Positions 1 to 8,340 of a stretch of 58,095 bases of DNA are shown piece by piece. The position numbers were made by a program, and so were the translations under genes. Source of the DNA: Candidatus Levyibacteriota bacterium (GTDB lineage Bacteria > Patescibacteriota > Microgenomatia > Levybacterales > UBA12049); the NCBI GenBank assembly GCA_029260965.1, contig JAJDCG010000002.1, positions 188,707 through 246,801 on the forward strand, read 5' to 3'. The notes beneath the pieces were generated by a model. The model had not been told where the DNA came from. It ran no database searches and saw nothing but the letters and a program-made list of their open reading frames with translations. How positions within the stretch are numbered: position 1 is the stretch's first letter; the number at the start of each line of letters is the position of its first letter.

Positions 1-824
1 TGGAAAATGACATAACTGAAACCCTAACACAAATAATCACTGATACTGATTCTTCTCAGGATAATAGTCTAGAGGAAGCTATTGAAAATTTACTGGTAAA
101 TACCGAGGGTGTGTATGGAATTTATGTACAGAATTTCAAGACAAATGAAACTTTTGAGCATCAGGCAGATCTACTTTTTGAGACTGCAAGTCTTTATAAA
201 TTGTGGATCCTGGGAGAGTCTTTCAGGCAAATAAAATCAGGTGTTCTTAGCGAGGATGAGGTGTTGACAGGAGATGTTGCCAGGTTTAATGAGACACTGG
301 GTGTTGCAACCGACGAGGCAGAGCTGAAGGAGGGTAGTGTTTCAATGTCTGTAAGTGATGCGCTTGTTGAAATGATAACTGTATCTGATAACTACTCGGC
401 GCTTCTTTTATCAGATAGGTTGAGATTATCCAATGTCGTGGACTTCATGGATCAAAACGGTTTTGTGAAATCACATCTCGGAGGAGAAGACGGTCTCCCT
501 GAATCAACACCCAAGGAAATGGCATTATTTTTTGAGAAGTTATACAAAGGAAAGATTATCGATTCCTCATATAGTGGAAGAATGATTGCTCTTTTAAAAG
601 AGCAAGAACTGAACGGGAAGATACCAAAATATTTGCCTGAAAATCAGGTAATTGCTCATAAAACAGGCGAATTAGGTAATAACACACATGATGCAGGAAT
701 AGTCTATGCTGATAATGGAGACTATATAATTGTTGTTATGTCACGCACGTCTGACCCAGATTTAGCAATTGAGAATATTGCAACAATCTCAAAAAGGGTG
801 TTTGATTTGTTTGGTAATGAGTAG
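1..824 (+). CDS. Class A beta-lactamase-like serine hydrolase (5' partial)
   Basis: The reading frame is open from base 3 to the stop at 824, so the gene is cut by the window edge and the GTG at 111 is probably internal. The serine-hydrolase triad of motifs is present: SLYK (SxxK, serine at about nt 189), SDN in 'VSDNYSALLL', and KTG in 'AHKTGELG'. This is the penicillin-recognising fold (Beta-lactamase2 family). The usual omega-loop ExxLN is not evident, so a peptidase or transpeptidase-like role at the envelope is as likely as antibiotic hydrolysis. The N-terminus, with any signal peptide, lies outside the window. It is convergent with the antiporter gene, 3 nt apart. Confidence 0.8.
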   Translation, partial: ENDITETLTQIITDTDSSQDNSLEEAIENLLVNTEGVYGIYVQNFKTNETFEHQADLLFETASLYKLWILGESFRQIKSGVLSEDEVLTGDVARFNETLGVATDEAELKEGSVSMSVSDALVEMITVSDNYSALLLSDRLRLSNVVDFMDQNGFVKSHLGGEDGLPESTPKEMALFFEKLYKGKIIDSSYSGRMIALLKEQELNGKIPKYLPENQVIAHKTGELGNNTHDAGIVYADNGDYIIVVMSRTSDPDLAIENIATISKRVFDLFGNE

Positions 825-827
825 AAA

Positions 828-1823
828 TTATCCCCTAAGTACTAGGTAGCTGATGTAGAAAATGTAGGAGGTGAGCATGAGAGATCCCTCAAATCTTGAT
901 ATAACGTGTCTCTCTCTGATAAAAAGTAGACCCAAAAGAAGTATCGTGGCTGCGAAAAGAAACAGAATATCAAATATATATATAGCAGGAAGCGGGATGG
1001 GTTTTACTAGAGTTGTGCTACCTAAAACCAAAAAAATATTAAAAATATTTGATCCTACGACATTTCCGATAACAATGTCAGCTTTTTTCTTTAATGCAGC
1101 AACAATACTGGTTGTTAGCTCTGGAAGACTGGTTCCAAGTGCAATAAGAGTAAGTCCTATAAATGAATCACTTACACCTATTGATCTCGCGAGAGAAACA
1201 CCATTACTGACCAGAAGGTTGCTACCAAGAACCAGACCTGCAAACCCTAGAATAATCAAAAATATTGAAACGGTTTTACTATTTTTTTCAATTTCTGGTT
1301 CAGTTTCTGCATGAGCCTTGGCAATCCCAAAAGTGTAGTAAAGAAAGATTACAAAAAAAGAAAGAAGAATTATCCCATTGCTTATAGACATAGAGCCAAT
1401 TATTTGGGAAGAATTTGAGAGTGTTTCTGGGAGTCCTCCTCTATCAATTAGTTCTTCAAAAGCAAGAACTATGAGCAGTATCGCACCCAAGAATGACATG
1501 GGTATTTCTTTCCAGACAGTATTTTCGCGGACTCTGAGTGGATAAATGATCGCTGACACTCCTAGGATGAGCAGGATATTTGCAATATTTGATCCGATTA
1601 TATTTCCCAGGGTTACATCTGTCTGATTGTTCAATGCACTGGTTAATGAAACAACCAATTCAGGCGCTGATGTGCCGAAAGCAACAACGGTGAGGCCAAT
1701 GACAATAGGGCTAATTTTTAGGAGTTTTGCCAATGAAGAAGCGCCATTTACTAAAAAATCAGCTCCTTTGATAAGTATAAAAACACCAATCCAGAAGAGA
1801 ATAAAATTCAAAAAAAATTGCAT
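828..1823 (-). CDS. Calcium/sodium antiporter, CaCA family (YrbG-like)
   Basis: 331 aa, the usual length for bacterial CaCA exchangers. The family's two inverted repeats are clear: the alpha-1 signature GTSAPE at residues 50-55 followed by GNIIGSNIAN, and alpha-2 GTSLPE at 230-235 followed by GNVVGSNIFN. About ten hydrophobic helices surround a polar central loop near residues 170-185. The family exchanges Ca2+ (or another cation) for Na+ or H+ across the inner membrane. It stands alone on the minus strand; the ion specificity cannot be read from sequence. Confidence 0.93.
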   Translation of the reverse strand: MQFFLNFILFWIGVFILIKGADFLVNGASSLAKLLKISPIVIGLTVVAFGTSAPELVVSLTSALNNQTDVTLGNIIGSNIANILLILGVSAIIYPLRVRENTVWKEIPMSFLGAILLIVLAFEELIDRGGLPETLSNSSQIIGSMSISNGIILLSFFVIFLYYTFGIAKAHAETEPEIEKNSKTVSIFLIILGFAGLVLGSNLLVSNGVSLARSIGVSDSFIGLTLIALGTSLPELTTSIVAALKKKADIVIGNVVGSNIFNIFLVLGSTTLVKPIPLPAIYIFDILFLFAATILLLGLLFIRERHVISRFEGSLMLTSYIFYISYLVLRG

Positions 1824-1911
1824 TCAGTACATTGTATAAAAATTGCATATTTTCTTCTAGTGGCAAAAGATTGGCTGTTGCATTGATTTTCTTTTTCGTG
1901 AATAATTAAAT

Positions 1912-1925
1912 AGGAAGGAGGTGAT
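1912..1925 (+). promoter_or_regulatory. Extended Shine-Dalgarno of the 1929 gene
   Basis: AGGAAGGAGGTGAT sits just before the ATG at 1929. It is a near-complete complement of the 16S 3' end and contrasts with the SD-less starts of most genes here. Confidence 0.8.
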
Positions 1926-1928
1926 TTT

Positions 1929-2378
1929 ATGGCAACAAGTACAAAAAAGGGAATAATTGAAGGTATGGAGGACTTTTTTAAAAAAGCACCAAATCTACCA
2001 AAAGGTTTTATTGACTGGGTAGTAAGATATGGACACATATTAGCTGTTGTTTTTGGTGCGCTAGGTGTACTCGGAGCAATTCAAGCATATTCTGCTTACT
2101 CAGTTATATCAGCAAATCCATTCTACGCAAGTGTTGGTTACGGAACATTTGCAGGTAAATATTATATTTCATTAATTGCGGGAGGCATCTCATCACTTCT
2201 AGTTTTGCTATCTTACTCAGGTCTTAAAGCGCGAAAATTAAGTGGATGGAATATGCTTTCCTGGAGTGTGGTTGTTAGCGTTGTGGGTTCAGTTATCGCG
2301 GGACAGTTGGTTGGTGCCCTTATCTCTTTTCTTATTGGTTTTTACGTTTTATTTCAACTAAAACCTCACTACAAATAA
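1929..2378 (+). CDS. Small membrane protein, unknown function
   Basis: 149 aa. A basic, soluble N-terminal stretch (about residues 1-30) is followed by four hydrophobic segments, with a short charged loop around 'GLKARKLSG' before the last two. I recognise no catalytic motif or named family. The start is fixed by a very strong Shine-Dalgarno (1912-1925). That kind of leader is shared in this window only with three other membrane-protein genes (at 35833, 36140 and 53359), which suggests high expression or shared control. Function unknown. Confidence 0.75.
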   Translation: MATSTKKGIIEGMEDFFKKAPNLPKGFIDWVVRYGHILAVVFGALGVLGAIQAYSAYSVISANPFYASVGYGTFAGKYYISLIAGGISSLLVLLSYSGLKARKLSGWNMLSWSVVVSVVGSVIAGQLVGALISFLIGFYVLFQLKPHYK

Positions 2379-2442
2379 ATATATAACCTGACTTTATCTA
2401 TTAATCTTAATGTGATACGATCACAGTATATTTTTGTGCTTT

Positions 2443-3573
2443 ATGAAGAAAATATTGATTGCACTTTTTTTAATGACTTTGGTTTTGATTGCTGGCAGTT
2501 TTTTTGTAACTAACGAGACAAAGCAGGAAAAAGTAAATCCCAGTCCTACGGGTCTTAATATTGCAGATAAGGGGTCAGATGAATCTTCTCCCTCAGTTGT
2601 TACAGAAAATCTCGATACACCATGGAGCATGGTTTTTTTACCATCAAAAGATCTTTTGATAACAGAAAGAAATGGTGCTGTGAGGTTGGTAAGGAATGGT
2701 CAGGAAAATGCTGTTCAGATTGCAAGAGTGCCTGGTGCTTATGAAGTAGGAGAAGGAGGGCTTTTGGGTGTCACACTAGATCCTGATTTTGAGAAAAATA
2801 GTTTTGTTTATTTTTACTTCACCTATAGCCAGAGCAATGGAAACACTCTCAATCGAGTGATAAGGATGAAATACACAGATGGTTCTCTAGGTGAAGAAGA
2901 GATGGTCCTAGATAATATTCCTGGTGCCTCCAATCATAATGGCGGTAGAATAAAATTTGGTCCTGACGGTTTGCTCTATATAGCAACAGGAGATGCACAA
3001 AATCCATCATCCGCACAAGATACTGAATCACTTGCAGGTAAGATCCTGAGGGTTACACCTGATGGCTCCCCTGCTCCAGGAAATAAATTTAATAACAGAA
3101 TTTACTCATATGGTCATCGAAATGTACAGGGATTAACCTGGGATGATGAAGCTAGATTATGGGCTACAGAGCATGGTCGTTCTGGTGTTTTGTCGGGGTT
3201 GGATGAATTGAATCAGATTGATTCTGGTAAGAATTATGGATGGCCTGAGATACAGGGAGATGAGAACCTAATTGGGATGGAAACAGCAAAGAAGAATTCG
3301 GGAAATACCACCTGGGCTCCTGCTGGTGCTGTATTCTATGATGGTTCAGTTTTCTTCACTGGGCTTAGAGGCGCAGCATTATATGAAGCTGTGCTTGATG
3401 GTACCAGCGTTATGCAAATTAAGGAACATTTCAAAGGAGAGTTCGGACGTCTCCGCGACGTAATTTTAGGTCCTGACAATATGCTCTATGTTGCAACCAG
3501 CAACATGGACGGGAGAGGAAGCCCTAAAAAAGGCGATGACAAAATCATCAAAATCAATCCGTCTAACCTTTAG
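2443..3573 (+). CDS. PQQ-dependent aldose sugar dehydrogenase-like protein (YliI/sGDH family)
   Basis: 376 aa from the ATG at 2443; a TTG three codons upstream is possible but less likely. An N-terminal hydrophobic segment (about residues 3-20) acts as signal peptide or anchor. The rest matches the six-bladed propeller of soluble glucose/aldose dehydrogenases: 'LDTPWSMVFLP' in blade one, 'GEGGLLGVTLDPDF', the 'NHNGGRIKFGPDG' segment bearing the conserved catalytic His, 'GHRNVQGLTWD', and 'NYGWPEI'. The family oxidises aldoses with PQQ outside the cytoplasm. No PQQ synthesis genes are visible, so cofactor would have to be imported, or the propeller may do something else. Confidence 0.85.
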   Translation: MKKILIALFLMTLVLIAGSFFVTNETKQEKVNPSPTGLNIADKGSDESSPSVVTENLDTPWSMVFLPSKDLLITERNGAVRLVRNGQENAVQIARVPGAYEVGEGGLLGVTLDPDFEKNSFVYFYFTYSQSNGNTLNRVIRMKYTDGSLGEEEMVLDNIPGASNHNGGRIKFGPDGLLYIATGDAQNPSSAQDTESLAGKILRVTPDGSPAPGNKFNNRIYSYGHRNVQGLTWDDEARLWATEHGRSGVLSGLDELNQIDSGKNYGWPEIQGDENLIGMETAKKNSGNTTWAPAGAVFYDGSVFFTGLRGAALYEAVLDGTSVMQIKEHFKGEFGRLRDVILGPDNMLYVATSNMDGRGSPKKGDDKIIKINPSNL

Positions 3574-3604
3574 TTTGTTCACACAATATTTATGTAATTA
3601 ATGC

Positions 3605-3610
3605 TATTAT
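3605..3610 (+). promoter_or_regulatory. -10 element of the DUF2207 gene
   Basis: TATTAT, preceded by TGC (extended -10), ends 7 nt before the ATG at 3618. The transcript would start at or next to the start codon. Confidence 0.5.
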
Positions 3611-3617
3611 CTAGGTA

Positions 3618-5420
3618 ATGAAAAAAATCCTCATTTTATTTTTTTGTTTGATACTTCATTTATTTCCTTCTTTAGCATTTGCCCAGGAGGGCTGGGTTAT
3701 CAATAACTTTCATTCTGAAATTCAGATAAAGAAAACTGGTGAAGTGTCAGTTGTCGAGAAAATTGATGTTGATTTTGGCAAACTTTCAAAGCATGGAATT
3801 TATCGCGATATTCCATATATTTACCAGGATAAGTATGGAAATAAAACATATACGGAAATAGACATTAAAGAGGTTACTCAAAATTATGCCCCTGCGAAAT
3901 ATGAAGTTTTAAGAAATGGTTATAATCTTCAAATTAAGATTGGGAATCCTGACTTTACAATTTCAGGACAGAACTCTTATACAATCGAATACATCGCAAG
4001 GGGTGTGCTTCGGAGTGTTCCGGAATACGATGAATTATACTGGAATGCTACGGGTAACTATTGGCCAGTGCAGATAAGTAGTGCTAGTGCTAGCGTTAAG
4101 TTGCCGGAAGGCGGAATTATCAAAACTTCTTGTTTTGAGGGATATGCGGGATCAAGCAGCGTTTGCAAATCAACCACTGAATCCTCTTCTGCAAGCTTTG
4201 TAGCAAATCAAGTACTGAATGAAAATCAAGGAATGACAATTGTTGTCGGTTACAAAAAAGATTTGGTTCCGCTTATTACTATCGAAGAGCCAAAATCATT
4301 TTGGGAGAAATTTACCGAGAGAGAATCTTTAACAAAGCTATTTTTGGGCTTAGCTTTTATAGTTATTGTAGCTTTTGGCGTATGGCTGAAGTATGGTCGC
4401 GATTATTGGTTTGGTGATGGAATATTTGGAAGTAAAAAAGATCAGGGTGAGGCTAAGCCGATGGGAGCACATGAAACAACAGTTGTTGAATTCACACCGC
4501 CTGAGAAGTTAAGGCCAGCCGAGCTTGGGGTTCTGATGGATGAGAAAGCAGATACACTGGATGTAGTCTCAACTATTATAGATTTGGCTCAAAGAGGTTT
4601 TCTGACAATTACAGAAATTCCGAAAAAATGGGTTTTTGGAGAAACAGATCACGTTTTGAAAAAGTTGAAAAAGGACAAAACGGGATTATTGTCGTATGAA
4701 AATATACTATTAAACAAACTGTTTGAAGGAAGAAGCGAAATTGCCATATCTGATCTTAAATCAAGCTTTTCTGAAGAGCTAACAGAAGTAAAAAAGGAAC
4801 TATATAAAGAGGTGGTTTCAAAGGGGCTATTTCCTTCAGATCCTGAAAAAGTACGAAAAAAGTATACAATTGTTGCTCCGACCCTGTTTGTATGGGGAAT
4901 TTTGATGATAGTAATTATGATTTATGAACTGGATAACGTCGTAGCAAATGATAAACAGCTAACAAACTCAGTCAATCTTGTTAATATTGGCATTGTTTTA
5001 GTTTTTCTTGGAATAGTGCTCTTAATCGTAGGACGCTATATGCCTAGGCGCACTGCTTATGGCCGTGATTTATACAGAAGAATAAAAGGATACCGCCTAT
5101 TTATTGAAAAAGCTGAAAAACATAGACAAAAATTCTTTGAAAAGAAGAATTTGATAAATGAAGTTTTACCATATGCAATAGTTTTTGGTCTAACAGGCAA
5201 ATTTGCAAAAGCAATGGAAAGTATGGGCATATCCCCTGCTGCAACTGGTTGGTACAGTGGTACACATCATATGAATATGCACGCGCTTGGATCAAGTATG
5301 GATAGTTTTTCTAAATCTATATCAACTGCTATTGCATCTACTCCTTCCTCAAGTGGTGGTTTTTCTGGAGGTGGATCATCTGGTGGTGGTTTTGGTGGTG
5401 GTGGAGGTGGGAGTTGGTAA
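3618..5420 (+). CDS. DUF2207 domain membrane protein
   Basis: 600 aa. Signal peptide at residues 1-22 ('LFPSLAFAQ'). An extracellular DUF2207 beta-rich domain follows ('HSEIQIKKTGEVSVVEKIDVDF', 'GIYRDIPY', 'YWNATGNYWPV'), to about residue 210. Then come a TM segment near 240-257, a cytoplasmic helical region, two further TM helices near 415-475, and a tail of Gly/Ser ending GGGGGGSW. This layout is the normal one for the family, which is widespread in bacteria; its role is not established. The mRNA is probably leaderless (see the -10 at 3605). Confidence 0.9.
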   Translation: MKKILILFFCLILHLFPSLAFAQEGWVINNFHSEIQIKKTGEVSVVEKIDVDFGKLSKHGIYRDIPYIYQDKYGNKTYTEIDIKEVTQNYAPAKYEVLRNGYNLQIKIGNPDFTISGQNSYTIEYIARGVLRSVPEYDELYWNATGNYWPVQISSASASVKLPEGGIIKTSCFEGYAGSSSVCKSTTESSSASFVANQVLNENQGMTIVVGYKKDLVPLITIEEPKSFWEKFTERESLTKLFLGLAFIVIVAFGVWLKYGRDYWFGDGIFGSKKDQGEAKPMGAHETTVVEFTPPEKLRPAELGVLMDEKADTLDVVSTIIDLAQRGFLTITEIPKKWVFGETDHVLKKLKKDKTGLLSYENILLNKLFEGRSEIAISDLKSSFSEELTEVKKELYKEVVSKGLFPSDPEKVRKKYTIVAPTLFVWGILMIVIMIYELDNVVANDKQLTNSVNLVNIGIVLVFLGIVLLIVGRYMPRRTAYGRDLYRRIKGYRLFIEKAEKHRQKFFEKKNLINEVLPYAIVFGLTGKFAKAMESMGISPAATGWYSGTHHMNMHALGSSMDSFSKSISTAIASTPSSSGGFSGGGSSGGGFGGGGGGSW

Positions 5421-5435
5421 AATCCTATAGCGAGA

Positions 5436-5464
5436 TTGCTTTTTATTTGTATAGCTGCTATAAT
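5436..5464 (+). promoter_or_regulatory. Promoter of the DEAD-box helicase gene
   Basis: TTGCTT (5436-5441), 17-nt spacer, TATAAT (5459-5464). The predicted start near 5471 leaves an untranslated leader of about 78 nt, long for this window. Confidence 0.65.
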
Positions 5465-5468
5465 GTGT

Positions 5469-5546
5469 CTTATATCTATAAAGATATGAGCTTCATTCGA
5501 CTCCTTCAAAAGGTTTATGTCTGATACTCTTAGCAAAAGACATAAA
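5469..5546 (+). promoter_or_regulatory. Structured 5' leader of the helicase mRNA
   Basis: Two hairpins can be read. CTTATATCT (5469-5477) pairs with AGATATGAG (5482-5490) around a 4-nt loop. TTTATGTC (5514-5521) pairs perfectly with GACATAAA (5539-5546), which ends 2 nt before the ATG. No clear Shine-Dalgarno is present. A start-proximal hairpin could make translation sensitive to temperature or to helicase activity; this is inference. Confidence 0.45.
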
Positions 5547-5548
5547 TT

Positions 5549-6742
5549 ATGTATAAAAAATACAATACAAACAGGTCTGGTGGTGGATCCAATGGGAATT
5601 TTAAAAACAGATTCTCTCAGAATCGAAACAGACGAGCCATCAAGGTGATAAATCCTCAGCTTTTTGTCAATAAAGCACGAGAGGTAGCGCCTCAGGATGT
5701 GTATGTTGCAGAAAACAGGTTTTCAGATTTTGAAATTTCAGATATCCTAAAGAAAAATATCAGTGATAAAGGCTATTCTATTCCGACTCAAATTCAGGAT
5801 CAATCAATACCTCATATAATATCAGGGCGTGATGTGATAGGGATTGCAAATACAGGTACTGGTAAAACAGCAGCTTTTTTGATTCCTCTTCTTGATAAGG
5901 TATATAAAAATATGCAGGAGCGAGTTCTTATCGTTGCTCCTACTCGTGAGCTTGCATTTCAGATAAATGAAGAACTGAATGCATTTGCAAAGGGAATTAA
6001 TATTTCAACATGCCTGGCTATTGGTGGATCATCAATGATAAGGCAAATTGAAAGGATCAAGAGAAATCCACAATTTATAATAGGAACACCAGGTAGGATA
6101 AATGACCTTATAAAAAGAAAAAGTCTTCAGTTGTCAGGATTTAAAAATATTGTTCTTGATGAGGTAGACCGTATGGTTGATATTGGATTTATTCAGGATA
6201 TTAAATTTATGATTTCGTTTTTACCAACTCCCAGGCAATCTCTTTTTTTCTCAGCAACTGTTGATCAAAAAACACGCGAAATTTTATCTAATTTTGTTAA
6301 TGACCCTGTTACAGTATCAATAAAAAAGACTGAAACCTCAGAAAGTGTTCACCAGGATATCGTCAAGATCAAAAACGGGCAGAAAGTTGATCAATTACAC
6401 GATCTTTTGAACATGGATAGTTATGAAAAGGTAATGATTTTTGGTAGAACTAAGCATGGAATTGAGAAGCTGACAAAAATGCTTATTGCCCGTGGTTTTA
6501 AGGCGGTATCTATTCATGGAAATAAATCTCAAGGTCAGCGCCAGAGAGCGCTTGCTGATTTTAAACAAGGTAGAACAAACATTCTTCTTGCGACAGATGT
6601 CGCCTCCCGTGGAATTGATGTTGATGATGTTTCTCATGTAATAAATTATGATGCACCAGAAAGTTATGATGATTATGTTCACAGAATAGGACGGACTGGC
6701 AGGGCAGGTAAAAAAGGTTTTGCAGTAACATTTGTTGACTAG
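5549..6742 (+). CDS. DEAD-box ATP-dependent RNA helicase
   Basis: 397 aa, cytoplasmic RNA remodelling. After a basic Gly/Asn/Arg-rich N-terminal tail (1-35) the core motifs come in order: Q motif (SIPTQIQ, about 77-83), Walker A NTGTGKT (101-107), PTRELA (131-136), TPGR, motif II written DEVD (204-207) instead of DEAD, SAT, ATDVASRGIDV and HRIGRTGRAG. The protein stops soon after motif VI, so it lacks the long C-terminal tails of RhlE or CsdA types. DEVD is an accepted variant. Its leader carries two hairpins, hinting at autoregulation. Confidence 0.94.
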   Translation: MYKKYNTNRSGGGSNGNFKNRFSQNRNRRAIKVINPQLFVNKAREVAPQDVYVAENRFSDFEISDILKKNISDKGYSIPTQIQDQSIPHIISGRDVIGIANTGTGKTAAFLIPLLDKVYKNMQERVLIVAPTRELAFQINEELNAFAKGINISTCLAIGGSSMIRQIERIKRNPQFIIGTPGRINDLIKRKSLQLSGFKNIVLDEVDRMVDIGFIQDIKFMISFLPTPRQSLFFSATVDQKTREILSNFVNDPVTVSIKKTETSESVHQDIVKIKNGQKVDQLHDLLNMDSYEKVMIFGRTKHGIEKLTKMLIARGFKAVSIHGNKSQGQRQRALADFKQGRTNILLATDVASRGIDVDDVSHVINYDAPESYDDYVHRIGRTGRAGKKGFAVTFVD

Positions 6743-6752
6743 CTTCCAATTG

Positions 6753-6781
6753 TTGTAAACAGATTTTATTCAGGTTAGAAT
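6753..6781 (+). promoter_or_regulatory. Promoter of the redox fusion gene
   Basis: TTGTAA (6753-6758), 17-nt spacer, TAGAAT (6776-6781), then 6 nt to the ATG at 6788. A leaderless mRNA is predicted. Confidence 0.6.
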
Positions 6782-6787
6782 AAATCT

Positions 6788-8296
6788 ATGCTTAAAGGAC
6801 TTGATAGTCTCCTCAACAGAGTAACGATCTACCGTTTGATGCTTTATTTTCTATTTGCGTTGTGGACGATTGCATTAATTTTTAGTTTTTTGAAAATACT
6901 ACCCTATGATTTTATTAATCTTTTTTTAACAAGCATATTTATAGTTTTCGCCTGCTTATCTTTTAATCAAATATTTGCCAAAATATCCAAAGTAAGTCCC
7001 AATATTGAATCGCAATTAATAACAGGATATATTTTGGCATTCATTGTGGGCCCGTTAGAGTTTTTGCCAAACGTGTTGTTTCTCATGTTGGTTTCAGCAA
7101 TCGCAATGGCCTCAAAATATGTATTACTTTTCAGAAAGCAGCATTTTTTCAACCCAGCAGCACTTGCTGTAGTTATTACTGCTATTTTCCTCGGTCGTGG
7201 CGCTAGTTGGTGGATTGGCGATCCTTTGATGTTGCCATTTGTTCTTATATTTGGGCTTGTGATGGTTCGTAAACTAAAAAGATTTCACTTGATTATAAGC
7301 TTTTTGTTAAGTTTTTTGGTAGCTTTATCGGTTTTAAATTTGGAGACCTTTTTAACCAATCCTGCATTTTTGCGCTCAGTTCTTCTATCTCCTCCGCTTC
7401 TTTTCTTTACGTTTGTGATGCTGACAGAGCCTATTACTTCTCCTGCTGATCGAAGAATGAGAATTTACTTTGGTGTATTTACAGGTATTATTTATGCTTT
7501 TTATACTCTGTATCTTGATGTTTTTTATACACTAGAACTATCGCTACTTAGCGCCAATCTGGTATTCAGATTTCTTAGCTCCAATAAGCGATATATGCTT
7601 GTGCTAAAAGAAAAACGTGAAATTGCAAAAAGTATTTGGGAGTTTATTTTTGAACCCGAAAAGAACTTTAATTTTACACCTGGACAATTTATGGAGTGGA
7701 CTGTACCTCATAAAAGACCTGATGCCAGAGGTGTCAGGCGTTATTTTACAATTGCTTCATCCCCTACTGAGAAGAATATAAAAATTGCTGTTAAAGTCCC
7801 TGATGAACCTAGCACCTTTAAAAAATCCTTAAAAGACATGAAGAAAGGGGACGAGGTGTATACTGCCAACCTGGAGGGAGACTTCATCCTACAAAAAGAC
7901 CCAAACCTGCATTATGTTTTTATAGCAGGAGGAATTGGCGTGACTCCATATAGAAGCATCATCAAATATATGCTTGATAACAGGGAAAATCATCCTGTTA
8001 CTCTTTTTTATATTGCTAAAAATGATAAAGAGTTTGTGTATGATGAGCTTTTTGAGACTGCAAAATCAGTAGGTGTCAATACAATACGCGTAATATCTGA
8101 TACGCCTCCAGATAGATGGAAGGGTGAAACGGGGCATCTGAATGCTGATATTATAAAACGGCATGTTGATGATCCTGAGAGTGCGCTATACTACATATCA
8201 GGCCCTCCAATGATGGTTGATGCCTACAAGGATCTTCTCCATCAAATGGGGCTAAAAGGCTCTCAAATAAAAACAGATTACTTCCCAGGGTATTAG
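6788..8296 (+). CDS. NqrB/RnfD-like membrane domain fused to ferredoxin-NAD(P) reductase
   Basis: 502 aa. Residues 1-270 form eight or more hydrophobic helices resembling NqrB/RnfD: a basic loop with 'FFNPAALAVV' and a late 'LTEPITSPADRR'. The covalent-FMN threonine motif of NqrB is not evident. Residues 275-502 are a complete FNR module: flavin-binding 'RRYFTIASSP' (about 317-326), NAD(P)-binding 'IAGGIGVTP' (about 379-387), and C-terminal 'YYISGPPMMV'. It probably moves electrons from NAD(P)H through FAD to a membrane acceptor. No other Rnf or Nqr subunit is nearby. The promoter lies at 6753-6781 and the mRNA appears leaderless. Confidence 0.85.
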   Translation: MLKGLDSLLNRVTIYRLMLYFLFALWTIALIFSFLKILPYDFINLFLTSIFIVFACLSFNQIFAKISKVSPNIESQLITGYILAFIVGPLEFLPNVLFLMLVSAIAMASKYVLLFRKQHFFNPAALAVVITAIFLGRGASWWIGDPLMLPFVLIFGLVMVRKLKRFHLIISFLLSFLVALSVLNLETFLTNPAFLRSVLLSPPLLFFTFVMLTEPITSPADRRMRIYFGVFTGIIYAFYTLYLDVFYTLELSLLSANLVFRFLSSNKRYMLVLKEKREIAKSIWEFIFEPEKNFNFTPGQFMEWTVPHKRPDARGVRRYFTIASSPTEKNIKIAVKVPDEPSTFKKSLKDMKKGDEVYTANLEGDFILQKDPNLHYVFIAGGIGVTPYRSIIKYMLDNRENHPVTLFYIAKNDKEFVYDELFETAKSVGVNTIRVISDTPPDRWKGETGHLNADIIKRHVDDPESALYYISGPPMMVDAYKDLLHQMGLKGSQIKTDYFPGY

Positions 8297-8305
8297 GCTA
8301 ATTAA

Positions 8306-8333
8306 TTGACAATATAGGATAAAAAGCTATAAT
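8306..8333 (+). promoter_or_regulatory. Consensus promoter of the 8341 gene
   Basis: Perfect TTGACA (8306-8311), 16-nt spacer, perfect TATAAT (8328-8333), 7 nt to the ATG at 8341. The best example here of a promoter that must give a leaderless mRNA. Confidence 0.75.
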
Positions 8334-8340
8334 TCCCCTA

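Noticed and set aside
871-1314. Long ORF antisense to the Ca2+ antiporter
   Set aside because: Lies wholly over a well-supported gene and has no recognisable domain.
5267-5536. Proline-rich ORF antisense to the DUF2207 gene end
   Set aside because: It is the mirror of the Gly/Ser codons in the DUF2207 tail; no start signal and no independent support.
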